64,000 nt of DNA from Thioalkalivibrio sp. ALE31 (GCF_000377405.1 NZ_KB905022.1:248001-312000); one strand, 5' to 3'. Shown: positions 25,245 to 36,200, numbered from the stretch's first letter. Made by a program: numbers and translations. The notes: a model not told the origin generated them from the letters alone.

Positions 25245-25435
25245 GGCCCGCCATTCCTCCTGATCTGCCTTGCCCACCCGAATCTCCCGCTCGGTTCCCC
25301 TAATGGCCGGGAGTATAAAGCACCCGCAACGGGGGCCAAGGGTGCGCCGGCTGACGTGCCCGGTTTCGGAGGCTGCCCCGGCCCCTGCGGGCGCCTCGCA
25401 GTGTCGGGCATACGGGTTCCCGGTTGCTCCACCAT

Positions 25436-25680
25436 CCCGTCATTGCGAGCGCCGCGAAGCAATCGCCCGACGCAGCCCCCGGCGCCGGAATACCCCCAGC
25501 AGACTGCCACGTCGGCTGCGCCTCCTCGCAGTGACGGGGGCGGGGGCGAGCGGGGAGGGAGCTCTGTGGAGGGAGCGGGGGGGTGTGGCAGTGGCGTGTG
25601 GGAGCGGGCTTGCCCGCGAAGCCCCTGCCCCCGTCGGAACTTGGTAAAAGCCATTCGCGGGCAAGCCCGCTCCCACAAAG
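25436..25680. repeat. CATTGCGAG-family unit and REP pair
   Basis: 25436-25545 runs from CCCGTCATTGCGAGCGCC to CCTCGCAGTGACGGGGG. 25591-25680 contains GTGGGAGCGGGCTTGCCCGC and its inverted partner GCGGGCAAGCCCGCTCCCAC, a head-to-head pair that can form one long hairpin. Ends of this type resemble Pseudomonas REPIN ends. Confidence 0.78.
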
Positions 25681-25699
25681 AGCATGGGCGACACTGTTG

Positions 25700-26455
25700 T
25701 TATGCGGCGGTGTTCCAGCCGGGGTCGAGGGGGCTCAGGGCAGTGTCGGTCTGCCACGGGCCGGGTTCGACGGGTTCGTTCGCGATGTCACGGATGCGGG
25801 CGATGAACTCGCGGCGGGGCAGGGTCACGGCCCCCAGGTTGAGAAGATGGGCGGTCTCCATCTGCACATCCACCAGGGGCCAGCCCCAGGCGACCAGGTG
25901 GCGGCTGAGCCAGGCGAGCGCGATCTTGGAGGCGTCGCGCTCGCGCGAGAACATGGACTCGCCGCAGAACAGCCGCCCCACGGCCACGCCGTAGAGCCCG
26001 CCGATCAGGCGCGGGCCGTCCCAGACCTCCACCGAGTGTGCGTGCCCCGTGCGGTGCAGGGCGATGTAGGCCTGCTGCATGCTGGCGGTGATCCACGTCC
26101 CGTCGGCGTAGTCGCGCGGCGCGGCGCAGGCCTCGATCACGGCCTCGAAGGCGCGATCGAAGCTGACCGTGTAGCCACGGTTGCGGATCGCCTTCTTCAG
26201 GCTGCGGTGCAGGCGGAAGTGACCCGGCTCCAGCACCGCGCGCGGGTCCGGGCTCCACCACAGGATCGGCTGCCCGGCCTCGAACCAGGGGAACACGCCG
26301 GAGCGGTAGGCATTGAGCAGACGTGGCACGGACAGATCGCCCCCGGCCGCGAGCAGGCCGTTCGGCTCGGTCAGGGCATGCGCCGGGTCCGGGAACGGGG
26401 CCTCCGGGTGCTCCGGGTCCAGCCAGGGCAGGGTGATCTGCGGGCTGGAGTTCAT
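25700..26455 (-). CDS. aat: Leucyl/phenylalanyl-tRNA-protein transferase
   Basis: N-end rule enzyme that adds Leu/Phe to proteins with N-terminal Arg/Lys, marking them for ClpAP. 251 residues. Family motifs: [59 protein letters not shown] and [17 protein letters not shown] 26455 is preceded by GGAAG. It stands alone between repeat-rich gaps rather than beside clpA or infA. Confidence 0.95.
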   Translation of the reverse strand: MNSSPQITLPWLDPEHPEAPFPDPAHALTEPNGLLAAGGDLSVPRLLNAYRSGVFPWFEAGQPILWWSPDPRAVLEPGHFRLHRSLKKAIRNRGYTVSFDRAFEAVIEACAAPRDYADGTWITASMQQAYIALHRTGHAHSVEVWDGPRLIGGLYGVAVGRLFCGESMFSRERDASKIALAWLSRHLVAWGWPLVDVQMETAHLLNLGAVTLPRREFIARIRDIANEPVEPGPWQTDTALSPLDPGWNTAA

Positions 26456-26496
26456 GGGGCGCTTCCGTGCATGCCCCGAGATTGGAGGCCCGGGTT

Positions 26497-26707
26497 TTGT
26501 AGGAGCCTGCTTGCAGGCGAAGGGCCAGTGGCGGCGCCCCGCGCGGGCAGGGGCTTCGCGGGCGAGCCCGCTCCCACGAAGATCGTCTCTGCGGGGCGAA
26601 CCGGGCCCCGGTTGTATGCCAAGCCTTGTAGGAGCCGAGCCCTCTCGGCGATTGCGGCATTGGCTACGCGCCATCGGCCAGAGGGCTGGCCTCCTACGGG
26701 GGATGGT
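26497..26707. repeat. REPIN-like unit and a second inverted-repeat hairpin
   Basis: 26499-26582 is a near copy of 24449-24545 (GTAGGAGCCTGCTTGCAGGC ... GGGCGAGCCCGCTCCCAC). 26629-26700 is bounded by GTAGGAGCCGAGCCCTC and GAGGGCTGGCCTCCTAC, a second inverted pair. Both lie between aat and the COG3146 gene. Confidence 0.75.
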
Positions 26708-27946
26708 TCAGGCGCGAGGTGCATCGTCGGGTTGGACCTGCCGGTATGGCGAGTGTTCGTGCAGGCGTTCGCAGTGGGCCTGCATCATCTGGGCCTCGCG
26801 TTCGCAGAAGTCGCGCACGGGCTGGTCGAAGCCCTCGGTCAGGATCATGTGGGCGGAGTAGGTGGGCGTGGGCAGGAAGCCGCGCGGGATCTTGTGTTCG
26901 CCCTGGGCGCCGGGCTCGAAGCGGGCCAGTCCTTCGTGGATGCAGAATTCGATGCCCTGGTAGTAGCAGGTCTCGAAGTGCAGGTCGGCCAGCTCCTCGG
27001 TGCAGCCCCAGAAGCGCCCGTACAGGGTGTCGTGGCTGCGGTAGCAAAGGGCCGCGGCGATGGTCTCGTCGTCCCCCGTCTCGCTGGGTCGCCGGGCCTC
27101 GAACAGCACCACCTGATCGCCCAGCGCCGCAGCCGTCTCCACAAAAAAGGCCTCCGACAGCGTCGGGATGCCCATGTGCTTCTCGAAGGTGTCGACGTAG
27201 AAACGGTGGAAGCGCGCCCAGTCCTCGGGCGATCCGGTGGCCCCGGTCAGCGTGCGGAACTCGATGCCGGCCTCATTGACGCGGCGGCGTTCGCGCTTGA
27301 TGTTCTTGCGCTTTTTCGAGCTGAGCGCGGCCAGGAAGTCGTCGAAGCTTGTGTAGTCCGCGTTCGTCCAGTGGTACTGGCAGCCCATGCGCTCGGCCAG
27401 CCCCAGCTCGCGGGTCACGTCCAGATCATCCTGGTTGGGGAACAGGATGTTCACGCCCGAGGCGTTCAGCTCGCGCCCGCGGGTGACCAGGGCGCGCACG
27501 AGCAGGGTGCGCAGGTGATCGAAGTCCGGCGCCTCCGGGTGCACCAGCAGGCGTGGGCCGGTGGCGGGGGTGTAGGGCACGGAGACGACCAGCTTGGGGT
27601 AGTAGTTAAGCCCCTGGCGGTTCCACGCGCTCTCCCAGGCGAAGTCGAACACGAACTCGCCGTAGTTGTTGGTCTTGGCGTAGGCCGGCGCGGCCGCGAC
27701 GAGCTGGTCGTCGCGGAAGATCAGCACATGCTGCGGGAACCAGCCGAACTGGCGCCCCAGGCACTCGTGGCGTTCCAGGCCTTCCAGGAAGGCGTGGCGC
27801 AGGAACGGCTCGGTGCCGCCGGTCAGGGCGTCCCAGGCGGCCGGGTCCACGTCGGCCAGGCCGTCGCGCAGTTCGACACGTTCCGGCGTGTCGCCCGAGT
27901 CGTCCTCCGGCGGGTGCGGTGCCTGGGTATCGCCCTCGGCGCTCAC
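26708..27946 (-). CDS. COG3146-type GNAT-fold acyltransferase (FemAB-like)
   Basis: 412 residues. Family signatures: FLRHAFLEGLE, FDFAWESAWNRQGLNYYPKLV, SSKKRKNIKRERR, FYVDTFEKHMG, LYGRFWGC...LHFETCYYQGIEF and PGAQGEHKIPRGF. Members are predicted N-acyltransferases of unknown substrate. GTG 27946 is used because it lies 5 bp after the trxB stop, and the preceding frame extension would run into trxB. Likely co-transcribed with trxB. Confidence 0.85.
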   Translation of the reverse strand: MSAEGDTQAPHPPEDDSGDTPERVELRDGLADVDPAAWDALTGGTEPFLRHAFLEGLERHECLGRQFGWFPQHVLIFRDDQLVAAAPAYAKTNNYGEFVFDFAWESAWNRQGLNYYPKLVVSVPYTPATGPRLLVHPEAPDFDHLRTLLVRALVTRGRELNASGVNILFPNQDDLDVTRELGLAERMGCQYHWTNADYTSFDDFLAALSSKKRKNIKRERRRVNEAGIEFRTLTGATGSPEDWARFHRFYVDTFEKHMGIPTLSEAFFVETAAALGDQVVLFEARRPSETGDDETIAAALCYRSHDTLYGRFWGCTEELADLHFETCYYQGIEFCIHEGLARFEPGAQGEHKIPRGFLPTPTYSAHMILTEGFDQPVRDFCEREAQMMQAHCERLHEHSPYRQVQPDDAPRA

Positions 27947-27950
27947 GTGA

Positions 27951-29246
<1,296 letters not shown>

Positions 29247-29408
29247 TTATTGGGAGGCCGGACGGCTTTGTCCAACGCGGTCACGGGCACCGGGGGAACG
29301 CCGCGCCGGCGGGAAGGGCGGGACGCATTTGGTTAATCGCGGTCGATAAAACATTTTCATGATCGCGCGGGCCGGATCGCGGCCCGGGCAGTCACTACAT
29401 CGGCGTTT

Positions 29409-29473
29409 GGTGGATAACCCGGGCGCCCCTCCGGGAACGGCGGCAGGACGGGGAATCGCCGTTTTTATCCACA
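29409..29473. promoter_or_regulatory. Two DnaA boxes upstream of nrdA
   Basis: TTATCCACA at 29465-29473 is a perfect DnaA box. GGTGGATAA at 29409-29417 is the same box in the other orientation with one mismatch. In Escherichia coli, DnaA binds such boxes upstream of nrdAB and couples it to replication. Confidence 0.72.
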
Positions 29474-29512
29474 GCTTGCTCACGGGTTGTGCGCGGCTTG
29501 TTCTTTCGCGAA

Positions 29513-29560
29513 CCACTATATCTAGTGGCTATGCAGTTCCGGATCCCCGATCTATAGTAC
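29513..29560. promoter_or_regulatory. Pair of NrdR boxes upstream of nrdA
   Basis: Box 1 CCACTATATCTAGTGG (29513-29528) is almost consensus for NrdR (ACACTATATATAGTGT). Box 2 CCCCGATCTATAGTAC (29545-29560) is weaker but sits 32 bp away, the usual three-turn spacing. Both lie 35-82 bp upstream of the nrdA start, the position at which NrdR represses ribonucleotide reductase genes. Confidence 0.82.
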
Positions 29561-29594
29561 TTCACGTTCGATCCAACACCAGCGCGAGGCCGTC

Positions 29595-32489
29595 ATGAAC
29601 AGCGAACCCTACACCGCCGAAGCCCCCGAGGGCACCCAGTACCCGCCGCAGGCCGAACCGTCGGCCGAGGTCCTGGCGACCAGCCCGGGCCAGCACCAGG
29701 TGATTCGCCGTAACGGCAAGGTCACGGGCTTCGATGCCTCCAAGATCGAGGTGGCGGTGACCAAGGCCTTTCTCGCGGTGGAGGGCGGCAATGCCGCGGC
29801 CAGCCGCCGCATCCACGAGGTGTCCAAGGAAGTGGCCGGGCAGGTGGTGGACAGCCTGTTCCGCCGCGCCGGCACCCAGGGCATGACGGTGCATATCGAG
29901 GATATCCAGGACCAGGTGGAACTGGCCCTGATGCGCGGTGGCCACCACAAGGTCGCGCGGGCCTACGTGATCTATCGCGAGCAGCAGGCGCAGAAGCGCG
30001 CCGCCGAGGCCGCCGAGCAGTCCCCGGAAGAGCAGGAGGCTGCCGCCAGCCTGAACGTGACCCGCGCCGACGGCACCCAGGCCCCGCTGGACGAGGCGCG
30101 CCTGCAGGCGGTCGTCGCCGAGGCCTGTGACGGCATCGAGCACGTGGACGGCCAGAAGATCCTGACCGAGGCGCGCCGCAACCTGTTCGACGGCGTCGCC
30201 GAGAAGGATGTGGCCACCGCGCTGGTGATGGCCGCCCGCGTGATGATCGAGAAGGAGCCGAACTACTCCGAGGTCACCGCGCGGCTGCTGATGGACGCCC
30301 TGCGCCGCGAGGCCCTGAGCTTCGTGCACGGTCGCCCGGAAGAGGCCACCCAGGCGCAGCTGGCCGAGCGCTACGCCGAGTACTTCGGCGCCTACATCCG
30401 CCGCGCCGCCGACCTGGAGCTGGTCGACAGCGAGCTGACCCGCTACGACCTCGACAAGCTGGGCGCGGCGATCAAGCCCGAGCGCGACCTGCAGTTCACC
30501 TACCTGGGCCTGCAGACCCTGTACGACCGCTACTTCATCCATTCTGACGGCACCCGCTTCGAGCTGCCGCAGGCATTCTTCATGCGCGTGGCGATGGGCC
30601 TGGCGATCAACGAGATCGACCGCGAGGCGCGCGCGATCGAGTTCTACAACCTGCTGAGCTCGTTCGACTTCATGAGCTCCACGCCGACGCTGTTCAACTC
30701 CGGCACCCTGCGCCCGCAGCTCTCCAGCTGCTACCTGACCAGCGTCCCGGACGACCTGGACGGCATCTACAGCGCCATCCGCGACAACGCGCTGCTGTCC
30801 AAGTTTGCCGGCGGCCTGGGCAACGACTGGACCCGCGTGCGCGGCATGGGCGCCCACATCAAGGGCACCAACGGCAAGTCGCAGGGCGTGGTCCCGTTCC
30901 TGAAGGTGGCCAACGACACCGCCGTGGCCGTGAACCAGGGCGGCAAGCGCAAGGGTGCGGTGTGCGCCTACCTCGAGACCTGGCACATCGATGTCGAGGA
31001 GTTCATCGAGCTGCGCAAGAACACCGGCGACGACCGCCGCCGCACCCACGACATGAACAGCGCCAACTGGATCCCGGACCTGTTCATGAAGCGCGTGGCC
31101 GAGGACGGCGACTGGACCCTGTTCTCCCCGAACGAGACCCCGGACCTGCACGACCTGGTCGGGGCGGAGTTCGAGAAGCGCTACTGCGAATACGAAGAGA
31201 AGGCCGCGCGCGGCGAGCTGCGCGTGCACAAGACCATGAAGGCCGTGGACCTGTGGCGGAAGATGCTCGGCATGCTGTTCGAGACCGGCCATCCGTGGAT
31301 GACCTTCAAGGACCCGTGCAACCTGCGCAGCCCGCAGCAACACACCGGCGTGGTCCACAGCTCGAACCTGTGCACCGAGATCACCCTGAACACCTCGGAT
31401 GACGAGATCGCGGTGTGCAACCTGGGCTCCATCAACCTGGCCGCGCATATCAACGAGGCCGGCGAGCTGGATCAGGACAAGCTCGAGCAGACCGTGAACA
31501 CGGCCATGCGCATGCTCGACAACGTGATCGACTACAACTACTACTCCGTGCCGCAGGCGCGGCGCTCCAACCTGCGCCACCGCCCGGTCGGGCTGGGGAT
31601 CATGGGTTTCCAGGATGCGCTGTACAAGCTGCGCATGCCGTATGCCTCCGAGGCGGCGGTGGAGTTCGCCGATACCTCCATGGAGGCGGTGTCCTACTAC
31701 GCGATCAAGGCCTCGACCGACCTGGCCGAGGAGCGCGGGCGTTACGAGAGCTTCCCCGGCAGCCTGTGGAGCCAGGGCATCCTGCCGATCGACTCGGTGA
31801 AGAAGCTGGCCGACTCGCGCGGCGAGTACCTGCAGATGGACACCACCCAGCGCCTGGACTGGGACACCCTGCGCAAGCGGGTGAAGAAGATCGGCATGCG
31901 CAACTCCAACACCATGGCGATCGCGCCGACCGCGACCATCTCCAACATCTGTGGCGTGTCGCAGTCGATCGAGCCGACCTACCAGAACCTGTTCGTCAAA
32001 TCGAACCTGTCCGGCGAGTTCACCGTGATCAACCCGTACCTGGTGCGCGATCTGAAAGACCGCGAGCTGTGGGACGAGGTGATGGTCAACGACCTCAAGT
32101 ACTACGACGGCTCCGTGCAGCCGCTGGACCGCGTGCCGGAGGACATCAAGGCCCTGTACGCCACCGCGTTCGAGCTGGACACCCGCTGGCTGGTCGAGGC
32201 CGCCTCGCGCCGGCAGAAGTGGATCGACCAGGCCCAGAGCCTGAACCTCTACATGGCCGAGCCCTCCGGGCCCAAGCTGGACGCCCTGTACAAGCTGGCC
32301 TGGGTGCGCGGGCTGAAGACGACCTACTACCTGCGCTCCATGGGCGCCACCCACGTGGAAAAGAGCACCGTGGCCGACTCCTCGCGCGCCAACAAGCTGA
32401 ACGCCGTCTCCGGCGGCCAGCAGGCGTCCGAGCCGGAAGCGCCCAAGGCGTGCTCCATCCTCGACCCGGACTGCGAGGCCTGCCAGTAA
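29595..32489 (+). CDS. nrdA: Ribonucleotide reductase class Ia, large subunit
   Basis: Makes deoxyribonucleotides from NDPs. 964 residues, longer than Escherichia coli NrdA (761) because the N-terminus holds two ATP-cone allosteric domains (about 35-130 and 152-240) instead of one. Core motifs: STPTLFNSGTLRPQLSSCYL (active-site Cys), NLCTEI (catalytic Cys) and MAIAPTATISNI. The C-terminus DPDCEACQ carries the CxxC reduction arm. nrdB follows after 108 bp. Confidence 0.97.
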   Translation: MNSEPYTAEAPEGTQYPPQAEPSAEVLATSPGQHQVIRRNGKVTGFDASKIEVAVTKAFLAVEGGNAAASRRIHEVSKEVAGQVVDSLFRRAGTQGMTVHIEDIQDQVELALMRGGHHKVARAYVIYREQQAQKRAAEAAEQSPEEQEAAASLNVTRADGTQAPLDEARLQAVVAEACDGIEHVDGQKILTEARRNLFDGVAEKDVATALVMAARVMIEKEPNYSEVTARLLMDALRREALSFVHGRPEEATQAQLAERYAEYFGAYIRRAADLELVDSELTRYDLDKLGAAIKPERDLQFTYLGLQTLYDRYFIHSDGTRFELPQAFFMRVAMGLAINEIDREARAIEFYNLLSSFDFMSSTPTLFNSGTLRPQLSSCYLTSVPDDLDGIYSAIRDNALLSKFAGGLGNDWTRVRGMGAHIKGTNGKSQGVVPFLKVANDTAVAVNQGGKRKGAVCAYLETWHIDVEEFIELRKNTGDDRRRTHDMNSANWIPDLFMKRVAEDGDWTLFSPNETPDLHDLVGAEFEKRYCEYEEKAARGELRVHKTMKAVDLWRKMLGMLFETGHPWMTFKDPCNLRSPQQHTGVVHSSNLCTEITLNTSDDEIAVCNLGSINLAAHINEAGELDQDKLEQTVNTAMRMLDNVIDYNYYSVPQARRSNLRHRPVGLGIMGFQDALYKLRMPYASEAAVEFADTSMEAVSYYAIKASTDLAEERGRYESFPGSLWSQGILPIDSVKKLADSRGEYLQMDTTQRLDWDTLRKRVKKIGMRNSNTMAIAPTATISNICGVSQSIEPTYQNLFVKSNLSGEFTVINPYLVRDLKDRELWDEVMVNDLKYYDGSVQPLDRVPEDIKALYATAFELDTRWLVEAASRRQKWIDQAQSLNLYMAEPSGPKLDALYKLAWVRGLKTTYYLRSMGATHVEKSTVADSSRANKLNAVSGGQQASEPEAPKACSILDPDCEACQ

Positions 32490-32551
32490 GGCGGCCCCAC
32501 TCACGGGCAGCGAATACGCACCACGCACCGATCACAACGCACTGAACAAAA

Positions 32552-32573
32552 GGCCCGGCCACCGCGCCGGGCC
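32552..32573 (+). promoter_or_regulatory. Hairpin between nrdA and nrdB
   Basis: GGCCCGGC-CACCGC-GCCGGGCC: a perfect 8-bp GC stem with no T-tract, about 25 bp before nrdB. It may protect the upstream mRNA end or attenuate read-through. Confidence 0.55.
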
Positions 32574-32597
32574 GCCACCGAAAGAAGAGGGGACACT

Positions 32598-33836
32598 ATG
32601 CTTTCCTGGGACGATCCGATCGCAGCCATCAAAGGCGAAGGCCAGAAAGAACCCGCCGTCCGCCCCGGCATGGGCTTTCAGGAGAACGAAGCCCTGATGA
32701 GCACCGCCGGCGCCGCACCCAGCGTCTCGCCGGAGCCGGAAAACGCCGGCCAGCCGCTGGCCGAGCCGAACGAAGACGCCCTGACTGGCACCGGTCTGGA
32801 AGACCTGGAGATGGGGGCCGAGCGCATTCGCGTCGATGACAAGAAGATCATCAACTGCCACGCGGACCTCAACCAGCTCGTGCCCTTCAAGTACAAGTGG
32901 GCCTGGCAGAAGTACCTGGACGGCTGCGCCAACCACTGGATGCCGCAGGAAATCAACATGAACGCGGACATCGCCCTGTGGAAGGACCCGAATGGTCTGA
33001 CCGAGGACGAGCGCACCATCGTCAAGCGCAACCTGGGCTTCTTCTCCACCGCCGACTCGCTGGTGGCGAACAACCTGGTGCTGGCCGTGTACCGCCACAT
33101 CACCAACCCCGAGTGCCGCCAGTACCTGCTGCGCCAGGCCTTCGAGGAGGCGCTGCACACCCACGCCTACCAGTACTGCGTGGAATCCCTGGGCCTGGAC
33201 GAAGGCGAGATCTTCAACATGTACCGCGAGGTGCCTTCCGTGGCCACCAAGGCCGAGTGGGCGCTGCCGTTCACCAAGCACCTGGCGGACCCGAACTTCC
33301 GCACCGGCACGCCGGAGGCGGACCAGAAGCTGCTGCGTGAACTGATCGCCTTCTACGTCGTGTTCGAGGGCATCTTCTTCTACGTCGGCTTCGTGCAGAT
33401 CCTCTCCATGGGCCGGCGCAACAAGATGACCGGCGTCGCCGAGCAGTTCCAGTACATCCTGCGCGACGAGTCCATGCACATGAACTTCGGCATCGACGTG
33501 ATCAACCAGATCAAGCTCGAGAACCCGCACCTGTGGACCGAAGACTTCAAGAACGAGATGCGCACCCTGATCTCGGATGCCGTCGAGCTGGAGGCGCAGT
33601 ACGCTCGCGACACCATGCCGCGTGGCGTGCTCGGCATGAACGCCCAGATGTTCGAGGAGTACCTGCACTTCATCGCCAACCGCCGCTGTGCGCAGATCGG
33701 CCTGGCCGAGCTGTACCCGGGGGCTGACAACCCGTTCCCGTGGATGAGCGAGGTGCTCGATCTGAAGAAGGAGAAGAACTTCTTTGAGACGCGGGTTACG
33801 GAATATCAGACGGGTGGGGCGTTGAGCTGGGATTGA
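32598..33836 (+). CDS. nrdB: Ribonucleotide reductase class Ia, small subunit
   Basis: Carries the di-iron centre and tyrosyl radical. 412 residues. The metal-radical segment [12 protein letters not shown] shows ExxH followed four residues later by Tyr, the position of the radical tyrosine. Other ligands: Asp in [10 protein letters not shown], Glu in VVFEGIFFY and ESMHMNFG. The first 65 residues are a low-complexity extension. The C-terminus ([12 protein letters not shown]) is the tail that docks on NrdA. GAGGGGAC precedes ATG 32598. Confidence 0.97.
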   Translation: MLSWDDPIAAIKGEGQKEPAVRPGMGFQENEALMSTAGAAPSVSPEPENAGQPLAEPNEDALTGTGLEDLEMGAERIRVDDKKIINCHADLNQLVPFKYKWAWQKYLDGCANHWMPQEINMNADIALWKDPNGLTEDERTIVKRNLGFFSTADSLVANNLVLAVYRHITNPECRQYLLRQAFEEALHTHAYQYCVESLGLDEGEIFNMYREVPSVATKAEWALPFTKHLADPNFRTGTPEADQKLLRELIAFYVVFEGIFFYVGFVQILSMGRRNKMTGVAEQFQYILRDESMHMNFGIDVINQIKLENPHLWTEDFKNEMRTLISDAVELEAQYARDTMPRGVLGMNAQMFEEYLHFIANRRCAQIGLAELYPGADNPFPWMSEVLDLKKEKNFFETRVTEYQTGGALSWD

Positions 33837-33961
33837 GGCCGAAGGACCGGTTGGACTAGAACGTGCCAGGGATGGTGCTAACCCCCCCCCCCTCTAACAG
33901 GCATCACAACCACGGTAGATTGCCTAAAAAAGCGCTAAGAGTCATGAACGCGCCTGCTTGC

Positions 33962-33990
33962 TTGACATTACCACACTCAGCGTCTACTTT
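33962..33990 (+). promoter_or_regulatory. Sigma-70-type promoter upstream of the retron
   Basis: TTGACA, 17 bp, TACTTT. It lies 285 bp upstream of the reverse transcriptase gene and would transcribe the candidate msr-msd RNA and the three downstream genes. An 11-C homopolymer (33882-33892) lies between nrdB and this promoter. Confidence 0.55.
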
Positions 33991-34084
33991 CTAAATCGCA
34001 GGGGCGCATCGCCTCTTCACCGCAGCCGAGCAGTAACAACGTCGATATCTGGCCCGCTAATCTGAACAACCTAGTGGGCGTCCT

Positions 34085-34265
34085 CGGAGCTATAGAGGGC
34101 TAGAGGGGCGAAGTTCGTACCCTCCTCTCCTCCGACCCGGAGGAGAGATTGACAATAGGTCCGACCATGTGGTGTGTGGTAGTAGTCGGCGTTGAAGTTC
34201 GGCGAAGGTGACACATAGCACTGTACCCTATTGTATGGGTTGGTCGGGCCTATATTTAATCGATA
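34085..34265 (+). ncRNA. Candidate retron msr-msd RNA (boundaries uncertain)
   Basis: AT-rich non-coding stretch directly before the retron reverse transcriptase gene, where the template RNA always lies. It contains a perfect 10-bp hairpin with a 3-base loop (34125-34147, CTCTCCTCCG-ACC-CGGAGGAGAG) of the msr stem type, and a long-range 13-bp inverted repeat (34155-34167 with 34241-34253, one G-U pair) that may be either the a1/a2 duplex or the msd stem. I could not place the branching G or the a1/a2 ends. Confidence 0.6.
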
Positions 34266-34274
34266 CACAGCGTT

Positions 34275-35465
34275 TTGATATTGTACTCCCCTTCAAAACT
34301 TTCTTCAGAATCGGTATCAAGCGCACATAATCTGTGCCAAGCACTCGATATCTCTTGGCATGAACTAGAATCGGCCCGTTCTATGCGGGGCGATGAGCGC
34401 TATACGACAATGCGGCAGCCCAAGTTAAATGGCTCTGATCGCATCGTAAACAATCCTCATTACTTAATTCGAAAAATCCAACGGCGAGTGAACAAGAGGT
34501 TCTTCGCTAACCCCGATTTTATCCGTTGGCCGCGGCATATTTTTGGCTGCATACCAAACTATGTCGATGACGACGGCGAGCTAGTCACTACTGACTACGT
34601 GAGCTGTGCAAGCAAGCATTGCCAGTCGAAGAGTATCCTAAAGATGGATATCTCCGATTTCTTTGGCAATGTTCATCAAGACCACGTCTATAAGGTCTTT
34701 CTGAACTTGTTGAGCTTTCCTGAAGACGTGTCCAAGATTCTCACGGATCTTTGTACTCTCAGGGGCTCTCTTCCCCAGGGCGGCCTCACCTCGAGTTATC
34801 TGGCTTCTCTCTGTTTGCATGATAAAGAGGGGAGCGTCGTTAGGCGTCTAGAGAATAAAGGACTTGTCTATACGAGGTTGGTCGACGACATTACCGTCTC
34901 TTCTCACGTAGCTAATTATAATTTCAGCTATGCCAAGAAGATAATCACGGATATGCTTATCGAAAAAGACCTGCCTATTAACGAAGACAAGACTATTGTC
35001 CAGCGGTTATCTACCGAGCCCCTAACGGTTCATGGGCTCCGTGTTGGTTTCAAGGAGCCCCGTCTGCCTGCCGGAGAGGTAAAACGCATTCGAGCGTCGG
35101 TTCAGAGTATGGAGCAGCTTGCTCGGGAACCGAACTACCGTGTAAGTCACGCGTACCGACGCGATTACAATCGGTGTATGGGGCGCGTAAATAAATTAAG
35201 TCGTGTAGGGCATAAGCAGCATTCGATCTTGGTGAGACGGTTAAAAAGTATCCGGCCCTTGCCATCAAGGGCAGACTTGGATCGGCTGGAGGTTATGGTT
35301 AGTCGCTTAGAAAAGGATCATGCGGAGAAGCGAGCCACTTTCTGGTATTGGAAGCGATATCACAGGGCGCATGAGCGTTTGAATGTCCTGCAACTTATCT
35401 ATATAGCGAAGGCTAAAAAGTTTAGGGAACGACTTAAGAAGGTCAAGCCGCTCTATGACTCGTAA
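34275..35465 (+). CDS. Retron reverse transcriptase, Ec48-like
   Basis: 396 residues as given. Polymerase motifs: KMDISDFF (123-130), GSLPQGGLTS (165-173), active-site RLVDDITVSS with LVDD at 202-205 where most retrons have YADD, and VHG (252-254) at the place of the retron VTG motif. No ATG exists near the conserved N-terminus; a TTG at 34275 or 34281 is the likely start. It overlaps the two-transmembrane gene by 11 bp. The RT makes msDNA from the upstream RNA as part of an anti-phage unit. The base composition is clearly lower in GC than neighbours, indicating transfer. Confidence 0.9.
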   Translation: MILYSPSKLSSESVSSAHNLCQALDISWHELESARSMRGDERYTTMRQPKLNGSDRIVNNPHYLIRKIQRRVNKRFFANPDFIRWPRHIFGCIPNYVDDDGELVTTDYVSCASKHCQSKSILKMDISDFFGNVHQDHVYKVFLNLLSFPEDVSKILTDLCTLRGSLPQGGLTSSYLASLCLHDKEGSVVRRLENKGLVYTRLVDDITVSSHVANYNFSYAKKIITDMLIEKDLPINEDKTIVQRLSTEPLTVHGLRVGFKEPRLPAGEVKRIRASVQSMEQLAREPNYRVSHAYRRDYNRCMGRVNKLSRVGHKQHSILVRRLKSIRPLPSRADLDRLEVMVSRLEKDHAEKRATFWYWKRYHRAHERLNVLQLIYIAKAKKFRERLKKVKPLYDS

Positions 35466-36168
35466 CAATTGGTTTTTTTTTAAAGTTCTGTCTTTTGCTG
35501 TTGTGACAGTGTTGATCGTTGGATTGGGTCTCTCGGCCACGGTGTTTTTTGTGGAAGGGTTTTCGGGTGCGTTTAGTAAGGATCTATGTTTCTCCAATCA
35601 TTGTGTTCAAAACGCGTTTGATATCTATAGTGCCTCGGTAGACCTAATTAGAGGGATGCTCTCCATTGTGGTGGCGACTGCGATGGTCGGTGGTATAGGG
35701 GTGGCGCTTCAAAGTTACATTAACAACGCACAGTCAAATGCTTTGAGTAATCATCTATCGCATATTTCAGTGTTTCAGAGTTTTCTGGCCCAAGAGATCG
35801 AGAAAAGGCCGCTTGTCGAACTCAGCTCAGTAGACATATTCAAGTGGTATAATCGCATATTTGAAGAGTCTCGCGAGGGCTCTACTAAGCTGTCGAGGGG
35901 GTATGTGGAACGGATCAAGGAAATTAATCGTGCGATTCTGGAATCTAATAAACTGACCTCGAACACATCGAGTGAGAAATTTAGGTATGTAGAGCATCAG
36001 AGTAGACTGATTGGGGTTCTGGAAGAGCTTGGGGTAAGGATGTCTCGTGCGCCGCGTAACGAGTTCTATGAGGTAGAAAGCCAAGTCTTGTCGTTGGTTG
36101 TCTGCGTGAATCGAGAGTTCTGCTATTCGAGAGAGGTCCCCGAGATCATGGAAAGGCGATATCTTTAG
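35455..36168 (+). CDS. Retron effector, two-transmembrane (Ec48 type)
   Basis: 237 residues. Two hydrophobic helices at about 10-32 (FKVLSFAVVTVLIVGLGLSA) and 64-84 (LIRGMLSIVVATAMVGGIGV) followed by a long helical cytosolic domain. The gene overlaps the RT gene and has the architecture of the Ec48 retron effector, an abortive-infection membrane protein that in Escherichia coli is released when RecBCD is inhibited. Family membership is inferred from topology, size and position. Confidence 0.82.
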   Translation: MTRNNWFFFKVLSFAVVTVLIVGLGLSATVFFVEGFSGAFSKDLCFSNHCVQNAFDIYSASVDLIRGMLSIVVATAMVGGIGVALQSYINNAQSNALSNHLSHISVFQSFLAQEIEKRPLVELSSVDIFKWYNRIFEESREGSTKLSRGYVERIKEINRAILESNKLTSNTSSEKFRYVEHQSRLIGVLEELGVRMSRAPRNEFYEVESQVLSLVVCVNREFCYSREVPEIMERRYL

Positions 36169-36200
36169 AGCCAGAAATATAAATATACGAAATAGTGAGC

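Noticed and set aside
29562-32528. A 988-codon open frame antisense to nrdA
   Set aside because: Exact shadow of nrdA; no start signal and no recognisable domain.
33882-33892. Eleven-C tract as a phase-variation switch
   Set aside because: It lies between nrdB and the retron promoter, outside any coding frame or -10/-35 spacer, so no switching effect can be argued; it may also be prone to sequencing error.
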